Shown here piece after piece: positions 25,296-33,287 of a stretch of 64,000 bases of DNA (position 1 is its first letter; every line of letters begins with the position of its first letter). Source of the DNA: Mordavella massiliensis (GTDB taxonomy: Bacteria; Bacillota; Clostridia; Lachnospirales; Lachnospiraceae); the NCBI RefSeq assembly GCF_016902415.1, contig NZ_JACJLV010000008.1, forward strand, positions 1 through 64,000, read 5' to 3'. Below the pieces are notes generated by a model. It made no database searches. It was given only the letters and a program-made list of their open reading frames with translations, and was not told where the DNA came from. Both the position numbers and the translations under genes were made by a program.

Positions 25296-25910
25296 ATGAC
25301 GATAGATACAAAAGATCTGCTGAACAGTATCCTGTCCAGCATTTCACGGATTGACTATATCAGACCGGGAGAGATCCCCAACATCGATCTGTACATGGAT
25401 CAGGTGACAACTTTTATGGAAGAACAGCTGAAGCGGACCAAACGGCACGATGACGATAAGATCCTGACCAAAACAATGATCAACAATTATGCCAAAAACA
25501 ACCTTCTTCCCCCTCCGGTGAAGAAGAAATATTCCAAAGAACATGTGCTGGTGATGATCTTCATCTATTATTTCAAAAATATTCTTTCCATCAAAGATAT
25601 CGAGACACTGCTTGCTCCCATCACGGACAAAGCTTTTGATGAGGAAGATCCTCTTGACATGACTGCTGTTTATGAAGAGATCTGCCAGATGGAAAAATCC
25701 CGGATCGAAGGGCTTCAGAAAGACGTAACCAGATCCTATCAGCTTGCCCTGGAAAGCTTCCCTGACGTTCCGGAAGACCAGCAGGACTATCTCCGGCTGT
25801 TTGCTTTTATCTGCAACCTGAGTTTTGACGTGTATGTGAAAAAGCTGATCATTGAAAAACTGATCGATGAACTTCCATCCTCTGAAAATGACGCGAAAAA
25901 GAAGAAATAA
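25296..25910 (+). CDS. DUF1836-family MerR-like HTH protein
   Basis: A 204-aa protein. The region RPGEIPNIDLYMDQVTTFMEEQL to VKKKYSKEHVLVMIFIYYFKNILSIKDIETLL (about 20-107) has the predicted HTH of DUF1836, distantly like MerR. The C-terminal half is helical and ends in Lys-rich SSENDAKKKK. It is probably a DNA-binding regulator. The ATG at 25296 follows GAGGTG. The coding end is part of the bidirectional terminator stem. The strong palindromic promoter argues for tight self-control; other targets are unknown. Confidence 0.85.
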   Translation: MTIDTKDLLNSILSSISRIDYIRPGEIPNIDLYMDQVTTFMEEQLKRTKRHDDDKILTKTMINNYAKNNLLPPPVKKKYSKEHVLVMIFIYYFKNILSIKDIETLLAPITDKAFDEEDPLDMTAVYEEICQMEKSRIEGLQKDVTRSYQLALESFPDVPEDQQDYLRLFAFICNLSFDVYVKKLIIEKLIDELPSSENDAKKKK

Positions 25911-25932
25911 GCAGCGCTTATTTCTTCTTTTT
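25896..25932. terminator. bidirectional terminator overlapping the DUF1836 stop codon
   Basis: A 17-bp perfect stem (25896-25912 with 25916-25932) with a 3-nt loop, A-rich on the left and T-rich on the right. It serves both convergent genes. The stop codon 25908-25910 lies inside the stem. Confidence 0.85.
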
Positions 25933-25939
25933 ATCTTTT

Positions 25940-26242
25940 CTATGCTTCTTCCTGCGGAGCATCAATTCTTTCAAATACCATATCGTATCCATCGTTCCCA
26001 TAATTTAACGAGCGGTTCACGCGGCTGATGGTAGCTGTAGAGGCTCCGGTCTTTTCCGCAATCTCCAGATACGTCTTGTGCTCTCTTAACATCTTTGCCA
26101 CTTCAAATCTCTGGGAAAGGGAAAGCAGTTCATTGATCGTACAGATATCCTCAAAAAAAGTATAACACTCCTCTTTATTCTCTAAGCTCAGTATCGCAGA
26201 AAACAGATAATCCACTGCTTCTGTCCTGATCTTCTTACTCAT
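25940..26242 (-). CDS. YerC/YecD-family TrpR-like regulator
   Basis: A 100-aa DNA-binding protein of the TrpR-related YerC group: TFFEDICTINELLSLSQRFEVAKML, then the HTH KTYLEIAEKTGASTATISRVNRSLNYG (about 58-84). It lacks a recognisable tryptophan pocket signature. The ATG at 26242 has GGAG 8 nt upstream; an upstream in-frame ATG would place the ribosome site inside the gene. An inverted repeat TGTAACA-N12-TGTTACA at 26257-26282 just before the start may be its own operator. Confidence 0.88.
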   Translation of the reverse strand: MSKKIRTEAVDYLFSAILSLENKEECYTFFEDICTINELLSLSQRFEVAKMLREHKTYLEIAEKTGASTATISRVNRSLNYGNDGYDMVFERIDAPQEEA

Positions 26243-26256
26243 AACATACGCTCCTT

Positions 26257-26282
26257 TGTAACAATATTTCATTACTGTTACA
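26257..26282. promoter_or_regulatory. inverted repeat upstream of yerC-like gene
   Basis: TGTAACA (26257-26263) and its exact complement TGTTACA (26276-26282) are 12 nt apart, so the half-site centres are 19 nt apart (about two helical turns). Placed 15-40 nt before the start codon of an HTH gene, it is a reasonable autoregulatory site. Confidence 0.5.
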
Positions 26283-26307
26283 TTTTAACACAGTAAATTC
26301 TTGAAGT

Positions 26308-27036
26308 CTACACCTTTTTCCCGTGTTTTAACAAAGACCGCAGTTTCTCATAAGAGGTATTGGCGACCAGTTCCTCCGGGAAACCAGTTTCCCGGCACAA
26401 CTCTTCTGCTTCTGGATATTCTGCGATATCCACATCCACATGGGCGTCGCTTCCCCATACGATCATGGTTCCCTCTTTTTTACATGCTTCCAGCATTTTC
26501 TTACAGTTTTCGTGGGTATTTACCCGGAACCCTTCCGGCCGCAGAGAAGAATTGTTCACCTCAAGCAGTGTTCCTGTACGTTTTGCCTCTTTTGCCAGTG
26601 CCTCATAATCGGCCGGGAATCTTCCGTCGTCCGGATGGCCGATAATGTCCACATAGGGATTTTGCATCACCGCATAATATGCCTCCATGACATTTTCAAT
26701 GGTCCGCTCTTCCAAAAAGCAGGGCATGTGCATGCTGGCGATCGCAAGATCCAGGTTTTTCAATGTTGCTTCCGGCAGATCCAGTCCTCCCGTCCGGTCC
26801 GTAATATTCACTTCCGCCCCAAGCAAAAGATGAATGCCGCACATCGAACGCGGCACCACCTGGAAGTTCTGGAAATAATATAATGGAGCGGCTCCCGGCA
26901 TCTGCGGCGCATGTTCAGTAACCGCAAGGCCGGCAAGCCCTTTTTCAGCCGCCATGGACACCATCTCCCGCAGCGTATTATAGGCATGCCCGCTTACGAT
27001 CGTATGGCAATGCGTGTCAATTTCAATTTTCATCAT
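26308..27036 (-). CDS. PHP-domain phosphatase (YcdX type)
   Basis: A 242-aa trinuclear-metal phosphoesterase. PHP metal motifs are visible: DTHCHT (7-12), VTEHAPQMPG, LLLGAEVNI, IASMHMPC, DIIGHPDDGRF and WGSDAHVD. The order and length match the YcdX subgroup (general phosphatase), not histidinol phosphatase or DNA polymerase PHP domains. The physiological substrate is unknown. It lies 65 nt upstream of yerC-like on the same strand and may be its operon partner. Confidence 0.92.
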   Translation of the reverse strand: MMKIEIDTHCHTIVSGHAYNTLREMVSMAAEKGLAGLAVTEHAPQMPGAAPLYYFQNFQVVPRSMCGIHLLLGAEVNITDRTGGLDLPEATLKNLDLAIASMHMPCFLEERTIENVMEAYYAVMQNPYVDIIGHPDDGRFPADYEALAKEAKRTGTLLEVNNSSLRPEGFRVNTHENCKKMLEACKKEGTMIVWGSDAHVDVDIAEYPEAEELCRETGFPEELVANTSYEKLRSLLKHGKKV

Positions 27037-27193
27037 TCTGTCCTTCTTTCCTGCAAACGATTCATCATTTCTGATACACGCAATTATTATACCGCATACT
27101 TTTTCCTTTTTCTACACATTCTAAATCATATCGCCCGCAATTCAATCAGAATATCATCAGAATATCTATTACACAGTTTAGGAGGCATATTTT

Positions 27194-27457
27194 ATGAATA
27201 AAGAAGAAGAGAAAAATCAGAAACTCATAGACGCCTGCGATTATCTGTCCAGCGCGGCATCCAGCCAGGACCTGACGGGACTGATCCCTTCCGCACCGGT
27301 GTCCCCGGGAGAACTGGAATCCTATGAAGAGTTGTATCCCTTCCTGCCGCCCGGAGGAAATGCGCAGTCCATCCGTCCGGAAAAGAACGGTTCAGAGACT
27401 TCCAGGCATGCCGGATTGTCCGAAGGCACACGCAAACCGCGCCACGCACAAGAGTAA
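27194..27457 (+). CDS. hypothetical protein, 87 aa
   Basis: I do not recognise a domain. A real gene is supported by AGGAGG 9 nt before the ATG, codon use like the neighbours, and an in-frame layout: an acidic/Lys helix (MNKEEEKNQKLIDACDYLSS), a Pro-rich middle (SAPVSPGELESYEELYPFLPPGG) and a polar, disordered tail. No signal peptide or membrane segment. It lies 39 nt upstream of another family-restricted hypothetical and probably shares its transcript. Confidence 0.6.
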   Translation: MNKEEEKNQKLIDACDYLSSAASSQDLTGLIPSAPVSPGELESYEELYPFLPPGGNAQSIRPEKNGSETSRHAGLSEGTRKPRHAQE

Positions 27458-27496
27458 AAAGGCGGCATATACTAATCAAAAAACGGAGTTTTTATC

Positions 27497-27973
27497 ATGC
27501 CAGCTATGAATCTTATTCCGGTAAACGGGATCATTGTAAGCATCACACCTTTTGGAGACGACTGCTGCGAGCAACAGGTCAGCATCCGCACCACGGAAGG
27601 AATCAACAATTTCATCGTCGGACCGGAAACCTATGTGCAAAACAATGTACGCCTGCGCCCGGGGATGAACGTCACTGCCCTGTACGACGGAGAACAGGCT
27701 GTCCCGCTCATCTACCCGCCCCAGTACCGCGCCGTCTTTATCGGCCGGCGAAATCCCGGCGAAAAAGTATACGCCGGTTATTTTGACGAAACCCTCACTT
27801 CGTCCGACGGATCACTGCAGCTAAACATTGACACCTCCACCAGCGTGGTAACTGCTAACGGCCAGACGTTCCAGTGCTCGCCGGGCGGGCATACCCTGAT
27901 CGTATATTACAGCGAGACCACCCGGAGCATACCGGCTCAGACCACACCCCGGAAGATCATCGTGATTTGCTAA
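27497..27973 (+). CDS. conserved hypothetical protein, 158 aa (Lachnospiraceae-restricted)
   Basis: A cytosolic, beta-rich protein without a named domain that I can assign. Conserved-looking blocks are NLIPVNGIIVSI, GDDCCEQQVSIRT, VRLRPGMNVTALYDG, VPLIYPPQYRAVFIGRR and the C-terminal TRSIPAQTTPRKIIVIC. I have the impression of similar proteins across this family, always uncharacterised. The first half could be an OB-like barrel (inference). GGAG is 8 nt before the ATG. The stop codon is the start of palindromic repeat R2. Confidence 0.75.
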   Translation: MPAMNLIPVNGIIVSITPFGDDCCEQQVSIRTTEGINNFIVGPETYVQNNVRLRPGMNVTALYDGEQAVPLIYPPQYRAVFIGRRNPGEKVYAGYFDETLTSSDGSLQLNIDTSTSVVTANGQTFQCSPGGHTLIVYYSETTRSIPAQTTPRKIIVIC

Positions 27974-28030
27974 AAAAATAACAGGGGACGTAGTCCTTTG
28001 CAAAAGGACTACGTCCCCTGTTATTTTTTT
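27972..28030. repeat. GGGGACG palindromic element, copy R2 / bidirectional terminator
   Basis: A 35-nt core (27984-28018, GGGGACGTAGTCCTTT and complement, 3-nt loop) lies inside 12-nt flanking arms AAAAAAATAACA and TGTTATTTTTTT. The stem is 28 bp and perfect, with an A-run on one side and a T-run on the other, so it should end both convergent transcripts. It overlaps the stop codon at 27971-27973 and ends 2 nt before the acyl-CoA ligase stop. The inner core sequence differs from R1, R3 and R4. Confidence 0.92.
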
Positions 28031-28032
28031 CA

Positions 28033-29667
28033 CTAACTTCTGTTCTGCACTTCTACCAGATGCAATGCCCCATACCGCTCACGAAGCTTGGGTTTCTCAA
28101 TCTTCCCGGTGGGATTTCTCGGCACATCGGCAAAGAATATTTTTCTGGGTCTCTTATACCTTGGCAGTTTTCTGCAAAATTCATTGATCGTCTCTTCATC
28201 GCAGGAGACACCCGGCTTTAATTCAATGATCGCGGCCGAGATTTCTCCCAGCCTGTGATCCGGCAGCCCGATCACTGCCACATCATGAACCGCTTCGTTG
28301 GTACGCAGGAAATCTTCCACCTGTACAGGATAGATATTTTCTCCACCGCTGATAATCACGTCTTTTTTACGGTCTACCAGGAAAATGAATCCATCTTCGT
28401 CTTCTTCTGCCATGTCTCCGGTATACAGCCATTCTCCGTGAAGCACATCCGCTGTGGCCTTCGGATCGTTGTAATAGCAGACCATGACTCCCGGGCCGCT
28501 GACCGCCAGTTCTCCGGTTTCTCCCGGTTTTACGTCATTGCCATTCTCGTCAATAATCCGGGTCTTCCAGCCGTATCCGGCCTTGCCGATGGCTCCTACC
28601 TTCTCAATATTCCCAATTCCCAGATGGACGCATCCGGGACCCAGAGATTCGCTGAGTCCATAGTTGGTGTCATACTGATGATCCGGGAAATATTCCAGCC
28701 AGTGCTTGATCAAGCTTGGCGGCACCGGCTGTGCGCCGATATGCATCAACCGCCACTGATCCAGCTGATACATGGACAGGTCGATCTTTCCACTGTCCAG
28801 CGCCAGTAAAAGATCCTGAGCCCACGGCACTAAAAGCCAGACGATGGTACACTTTTCTTCGGAAACCGCCCGCAGGATAAACTCCGGATTCGTGCCTTTT
28901 AAAAGCACTGCTTTGCCGCCTGTCAACAGACTTCCCAGCCAGTGCATCTTTGCTCCGGTATGATACAGCGGCGGAATACACAAGAACACATCGTCCTTTG
29001 TCTGACCGTGGTGATTCTGCTCCGCTTTCGCCGCGTGCATCAGCGCCTGATGCGTATGCAGAATGGCCTTGGGAAATCCTGTGGTTCCAGATGAAAAATA
29101 AATCGCCGCATAATCTTCATCTGTCACGTCAATCTTTGGGGACTGGCTGGAACAGTTCGCGGAATGCATGGTGTAATCTTCTGCAAATCCGGGGCATCCG
29201 TCTCCCACAAAAAACAACAGCCTGTGCCGGCTGATATCATCTGCAATCTCTTCGATACGGCCGATAAACTCCGGACCAAACACCAGCACGTCTACCTCTG
29301 CCAGTTCCACACAGTACTTGATCTCCTCTGCGGAATACCGGAAATTCAGAGGAACGGCCAACGCTCCTGTCTTCAGGATCCCAAAATAAATCGGCAGCCA
29401 TTCCAGACAATTCATCAACAGGACTGCCACCTTGTCGCCTTTGTGAACTCCCCGCTCCAGCAGAAGGTTCGCAAAACGGTTTGCCTTTTCATTAAATACA
29501 TTCCAGGTGATCTCTCTTCTATAATAGGATGCCCGCACAGATTCGATCAGTTCATATTCCTTCCAAGTCACTCTGCGGGTTTCCGGCATCTCCGGATTAA
29601 TCTCTACCAGCGCCACATCATCTCCGTACAGCCGGCAGTTTTTTTCCAAAATATCTGTAATAGGCAT
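28033..29667 (-). CDS. acyl-CoA synthetase / AMP-dependent ligase (ANL superfamily)
   Basis: A 544-aa enzyme that adenylates a carboxylic acid and transfers it to CoA. Motifs: P-loop YFSSGTTGFPKAILHTH, YGLSESLG, LYTGDMAEEDEDGFIFLVDRKKD, ISGGENIYP, and the C-terminal catalytic Lys in NPTGKIEKPKLR. An insert after TWKEYELIESVRA is unusual relative to short-chain ligases. The acid is unknown; medium/long-chain or aromatic acids are all possible, and it does not look like the bile-acid ligase BaiB at the N-terminus. It has its own promoter and operator and ends at repeat R2. Confidence 0.88.
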   Translation of the reverse strand: MPITDILEKNCRLYGDDVALVEINPEMPETRRVTWKEYELIESVRASYYRREITWNVFNEKANRFANLLLERGVHKGDKVAVLLMNCLEWLPIYFGILKTGALAVPLNFRYSAEEIKYCVELAEVDVLVFGPEFIGRIEEIADDISRHRLLFFVGDGCPGFAEDYTMHSANCSSQSPKIDVTDEDYAAIYFSSGTTGFPKAILHTHQALMHAAKAEQNHHGQTKDDVFLCIPPLYHTGAKMHWLGSLLTGGKAVLLKGTNPEFILRAVSEEKCTIVWLLVPWAQDLLLALDSGKIDLSMYQLDQWRLMHIGAQPVPPSLIKHWLEYFPDHQYDTNYGLSESLGPGCVHLGIGNIEKVGAIGKAGYGWKTRIIDENGNDVKPGETGELAVSGPGVMVCYYNDPKATADVLHGEWLYTGDMAEEDEDGFIFLVDRKKDVIISGGENIYPVQVEDFLRTNEAVHDVAVIGLPDHRLGEISAAIIELKPGVSCDEETINEFCRKLPRYKRPRKIFFADVPRNPTGKIEKPKLRERYGALHLVEVQNRS

Positions 29668-29690
29668 AAAAATCCCCTTTCTGGCACATC

Positions 29691-29746
29691 ACTTTAGCGC
29701 TTTTAATCGTTAAAGTAACTATACCTTTTTTGAAAGGGGATGTCAA
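29691..29746 (-). promoter_or_regulatory. promoter and operator of the acyl-CoA ligase gene
   Basis: On the minus strand, -35 TTGACA (29741-29746), a 17-nt spacer and -10 TATAGT (29718-29723). Immediately downstream lies the inverted repeat ACTTTAGCG / CGTTAAAGT (29691-29699, 29708-29716; one mismatch, 8-nt centre), covering the start site. This is the position for a simple repressor. The -35 begins 3 nt after the stop of the upstream gene. Confidence 0.75.
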
Positions 29747-29748
29747 CC

Positions 29749-30765
29749 TTATTTTACTGCCTTTTTAGCAAATTCCGTAGTCACAAGATCCTGATAAGGA
29801 GCCCGTTCCTTCAGTTCACCTGCTTCTTCCAGAATATCCTGTAAAAGTTCAAAACTATCTTCTTCAAAGATCAGATCTGCCTTCCAGGTATCCTGATCAT
29901 AGTACCTTGCTACGATCGTGGTAATGGTTTCCAGATCCGTTTCCTCAAACTGCGGTTCAATCACCTGCGCGATCTCCTCCGGCGTATGATCCTGCACATA
30001 ATCCATGCCCTTCTGCAGGGCGTCCGTAAATCCCTGGATGATCTCCGGATTTTTCTCCATATAGCTTTTCTTTGCAGAAAAAGCAGTGTAAGGAACGTAT
30101 CCGCTGTCCGTACCAAGGGAAGCCACTACATACCCTTTGCCTTCTGCTTCAAGGCTGGTCGCTCCCGGTTCGAATTCCACCGTAAAATCAGCTTTGCCTT
30201 CTGCGAAAGCAGCCGCCGTAGAGCCGAAATCAATATTCTGGTCGATCGTAAGATCCGCCGCCGGGTCCATCCCGTTTTTTCGGAGAATATATTCAAATAC
30301 CATCTGAGGCATGCCGCCTTTTCTGCCTCCCAGCACCTGCGTCCCTTTCAGGTCTTCCCAGGTAAAGTCCGGCATCTCTTCTCTTGCCACCAGGAAGTTC
30401 CCGGCGCGCTGGGTCAGCTGGGCAAAGTTTACTACATAATCTGTAGCGCCCTCATTGTAAGTATAGATGGAGGCTTCCGACCCCATAAAGCCAATATCGG
30501 CTTCACCAGAGATCACAGCCGTCATCGTTTTGTCAGCACCAAATCCACATACCAGATCCAGCGCGATCCCTTCTTCTTCAAAGTATCCTTCTTCCACCGC
30601 CACATACATCGGCGCATAAAAGATAGAATGAGCAACTTCATTTAACGTAACTTCTGTCAGTTCCTTTCCGGCTTCTTCCGTGCCGGAGCACCCGGCCAGG
30701 ATCCCTGAAAGCAGCATCAGCGCCAGACCCGCTCCCATCAGACGCTTCCTCATCCACTTTTCCAT
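29749..30765 (-). CDS. ABC transporter substrate-binding lipoprotein (SsuA/THI5-like)
   Basis: A 338-aa protein. A lipoprotein signal (basic MEKWMRKRL, hydrophobic stretch, lipobox ending LAGC) is followed by an NMT1/SsuA-type binding fold (FYAPMYVAVEEGYFEEEGIALDLV, then GEADIGFMGSEASIY). Relatives deliver pyrimidine precursors, sulfonates, nitrate or riboflavin. The ATG at 30765 has GGAGGA 6 nt upstream; earlier in-frame ATGs lack a site. No permease or ATPase gene is adjacent, so it is an orphan that must use components encoded elsewhere. The ligand is unknown. Confidence 0.88.
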   Translation of the reverse strand: MEKWMRKRLMGAGLALMLLSGILAGCSGTEEAGKELTEVTLNEVAHSIFYAPMYVAVEEGYFEEEGIALDLVCGFGADKTMTAVISGEADIGFMGSEASIYTYNEGATDYVVNFAQLTQRAGNFLVAREEMPDFTWEDLKGTQVLGGRKGGMPQMVFEYILRKNGMDPAADLTIDQNIDFGSTAAAFAEGKADFTVEFEPGATSLEAEGKGYVVASLGTDSGYVPYTAFSAKKSYMEKNPEIIQGFTDALQKGMDYVQDHTPEEIAQVIEPQFEETDLETITTIVARYYDQDTWKADLIFEEDSFELLQDILEEAGELKERAPYQDLVTTEFAKKAVK

Positions 30766-30859
30766 AATCGTCCTCCTCATGACTTCTGCCGGCATATGCC
30801 CCGCCGGCAAAGAATAGATTCAAAACTAATATATTCATCATGAGAAGAAGCTGTGACGT

Positions 30860-31711
30860 CTAGGAAATGATCCGGTGGATCTGCCGGTATTCCCGGGGCG
30901 ACATTCCGTAAATCTGCTTAAATGCCCGGGAAAAATGCAGCGCATTGGGATATCCCACCATCACGGCGATATCACTGATCTGCCGGTCCGAAGTAGTGAG
31001 AAAATCCGCGGCCCTTGCCATCCGGTAATGGGCCAGAAAGTCCTGCGGGGACTGGCCGATCACCATTTTAAATATTTTTCCGAAATAACTTCTCTCCAGC
31101 TGACAGTGTCTGGCCAGTTCCTCTACCGTAATATTTTCCGCATAATGATTGGCAATATAAGTAATTGCCTCCTTGGAATAAAATTCCCGAAGCTTCCCTT
31201 CCTGCCGCTTTTTCCGGGTACTGGAATAACGGATCAGTTTATCCATCAGAAGATACAACCGTCCGATCATTTCCATGGAAGAAGTGTTTTCACCGTAGAC
31301 CAGCTGCCTGATCTCCTGCTCCAGTTCCTCTCCATGCTCTTTGGTATCCGGAAGATAAACCGGGTGCTTGTAGGAAATCCCGGCAGACTCGATGCATTCT
31401 TTTGCCCGCAAGCCGCTAAACTCCACCCACATATAGGTCCATGGATCCTGCTCGTCCGCCATATAGGTGTTCACATATCCGGGCTCGATGATAAACCCGG
31501 ATCCACCCTGCAGCTGAAATTCCTGCATATTATCCTTTTTATCATTGGCGCGCAGTTTCCCCTTGCCGGAAATAATATAATGAAATAAATAATTATTTCT
31601 GACATAAGGACCGAATGCGTGCAGCGGACTGCACTTTTCATACCCATACTGTATGATCGTCAGATCGATGAAATGTTCATCCCGGAAAATGGAAAATTTC
31701 GTATCCCCCAT
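30860..31711 (-). CDS. AraC-family regulator of the alpha-galactoside operon
   Basis: A 283-aa regulator. The N-terminal cupin-like sugar-sensing domain (HAFGPYVRNNYLFHYIISGKGKL, about 30-55) is followed by two C-terminal HTHs (ITVEELARHCQLERSYFGKIFKMVIGQSPQDFLAHYRM and QISDIAVMVGYPNALHFSRAFKQIYGMSPREY). The arrangement resembles MsmR/RafR. It is divergent from the binding protein, permease and alpha-galactosidase genes, with a 271-nt intergenic region rich in inverted repeats, so it most likely activates them in response to raffinose- or melibiose-type sugars. Confidence 0.92.
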   Translation of the reverse strand: MGDTKFSIFRDEHFIDLTIIQYGYEKCSPLHAFGPYVRNNYLFHYIISGKGKLRANDKKDNMQEFQLQGGSGFIIEPGYVNTYMADEQDPWTYMWVEFSGLRAKECIESAGISYKHPVYLPDTKEHGEELEQEIRQLVYGENTSSMEMIGRLYLLMDKLIRYSSTRKKRQEGKLREFYSKEAITYIANHYAENITVEELARHCQLERSYFGKIFKMVIGQSPQDFLAHYRMARAADFLTTSDRQISDIAVMVGYPNALHFSRAFKQIYGMSPREYRQIHRIIS

Positions 31712-31815
31712 CTTGCACCTTCTCTCCGTCTTTATATTGTGTTTTTTACTAAATTCTAACCGTGCTTTTTATATATTTTTCATAAACTTTCTTCTTCTTT
31801 TACAATTATATACCA

Positions 31816-31959
31816 AAATGCGTCTACACTTCAACTATTTGCTGTAAATAACGCATTTGGGTAATATTCAGACTCATAAATACATTTACCCCTATTCGTT
31901 AAAATGCTATCATTTTAAATAGCTTACAGCATAATCTTCGTGCAATCTGTATATTGCAC
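31816..31959 (+). promoter_or_regulatory. alpha-galactoside operon promoter with three inverted repeats
   Basis: -35 TTGCTG (31839-31844), a 17-nt spacer and -10 TAATAT (31862-31867). AAATGCGT (31816-31823) and ACGCATTT (31851-31858) are perfect inverted arms around the -35. TTAAAATG-N4-CATTTTAA (31899-31918) lies about 30 nt past the start site, and GTGCAAT-N6-ATTGCAC (31940-31959) about 20 nt before the ATG. The first could bind the AraC protein; the other two could be operators or leader hairpins. Confidence 0.6.
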
Positions 31960-31982
31960 AAACCAAAAAGGAGAGGTGTGGA

Positions 31983-33269
31983 ATGAAAAAGAAAGTGACC
32001 GCTGTATTTCTTGTATTGACGCTCCTTCTCAGTATGGCCGCTGTCGCCGGATGTGGCAGCGATTCCTCTGCTGACGGGAAGACCGAGATCGAGATCATAC
32101 AGTACAAAATGGAAGCGACCGACTACTTTGACGCACTGGAAAAAGAATTCAATGAGACCCACGATGATATTCATCTGACCATTGATTCCCCCAATGATGC
32201 GTCCACCATCATGAAAACCCGGTTCATCCGCGAAGATTATCCGGATATCATCGGTATCGGCGGCGACATCAACTACTCTTACTATGTGGATGCCGAGATC
32301 CTTGCCGATCTGTCCGACTGGGACGGCATGAGCAATATCAAAGAAGCCTATCTTGATATCGCAGAGGCTCTGGAATTTGTACCTACCGACGGTACATACA
32401 TTGCTCCCTACATGGCGAACGCCGCCGGCATTCTCTATAATAAGGATATGTTTGAGGAACACGGCTGGGAGATCCCCACAAACTGGGACGAACTGATCTC
32501 TCTGTGCGAAGAGATTCAGTCCGAAGGGATCCTTCCCTTCTACTTCGGCTTCCGTGATACCTGGACCTGTCTGGCTCCCTGGAATGCGATTGCCGTAGAC
32601 CTGGCTCCTGCTGATATCTGTAAACAGGTCAACAGAGGCGAAGCCACCTTTACGGATGCATACCGCGAAGCCGCAGAAAAATATCTCCAGCTGATGGATT
32701 ACGGTCCGGACGATCCGCTGGCCTATGGTTACAATGACGCATGTACCTCTTTTGCCAACGGAGAATCTGCTATGTACCCCATCGGAAGTTATGCGGTTCC
32801 TCAGATCCAGTCCGTAAATCCGGACATGAACATTGATTCCTTCGTCATGCCCGCAAGCGACAGCTCTGATGGAAATACTCTGAACTCCGGTATTGACCTT
32901 GGATTCTCAGTTACTGCTGCCTGCGAAAACAAGGAGGCTGCTTACGAGGTTCTGGACTTCCTGTATGAAGATGACAACATCCAGGCATACATTGACGACC
33001 AGAACGCAATCTCCTGCAAGGAAGGAGACTATCAGCTGGGTTCCATGCTGGACGGCATGAGCGAGTACATCGAATCCGGCAACATGACCGACTACCAGGA
33101 TCACTACTATCCGTCTGAGATGGCTGTTGACGCGATCCTGCAGACCTATGTGGTAAATGGCGACATCGAACAGTTCCTGTCCAGATTCGATACAGACTGG
33201 CAGCGTTACAACCGCGACATCATCCGTACTGTACAGGAATATGAAGAAGAAAACGGCAGTGCCGAGTAG
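31983..33269 (+). CDS. extracellular sugar-binding lipoprotein (ABC, family 1 solute-binding)
   Basis: A 428-aa protein: signal peptide with lipobox AVAGC (Cys24), an acidic Ser-rich linker, then a type 1 carbohydrate-binding fold (IIQYKMEATDYFDALEKEFNETH, AGILYNKDMFEEHGWEIPTNWDELISLCEEIQ). The GH36 enzyme in the same operon points to raffinose, melibiose or stachyose as ligand. First gene of the operon, 18 nt before the first permease. Equivalent to MsmE/RafE by position. Confidence 0.93.
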   Translation: MKKKVTAVFLVLTLLLSMAAVAGCGSDSSADGKTEIEIIQYKMEATDYFDALEKEFNETHDDIHLTIDSPNDASTIMKTRFIREDYPDIIGIGGDINYSYYVDAEILADLSDWDGMSNIKEAYLDIAEALEFVPTDGTYIAPYMANAAGILYNKDMFEEHGWEIPTNWDELISLCEEIQSEGILPFYFGFRDTWTCLAPWNAIAVDLAPADICKQVNRGEATFTDAYREAAEKYLQLMDYGPDDPLAYGYNDACTSFANGESAMYPIGSYAVPQIQSVNPDMNIDSFVMPASDSSDGNTLNSGIDLGFSVTAACENKEAAYEVLDFLYEDDNIQAYIDDQNAISCKEGDYQLGSMLDGMSEYIESGNMTDYQDHYYPSEMAVDAILQTYVVNGDIEQFLSRFDTDWQRYNRDIIRTVQEYEEENGSAE

Positions 33270-33287
33270 GAAAGGAGTGGGGATAGA

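Noticed and set aside
28033-29667. Acyl-CoA ligase as the bile-acid ligase BaiB
   Set aside because: No other bai genes adjoin it and its N-terminus differs from what I recall of BaiB; a generic ANL ligase is all that can be supported.
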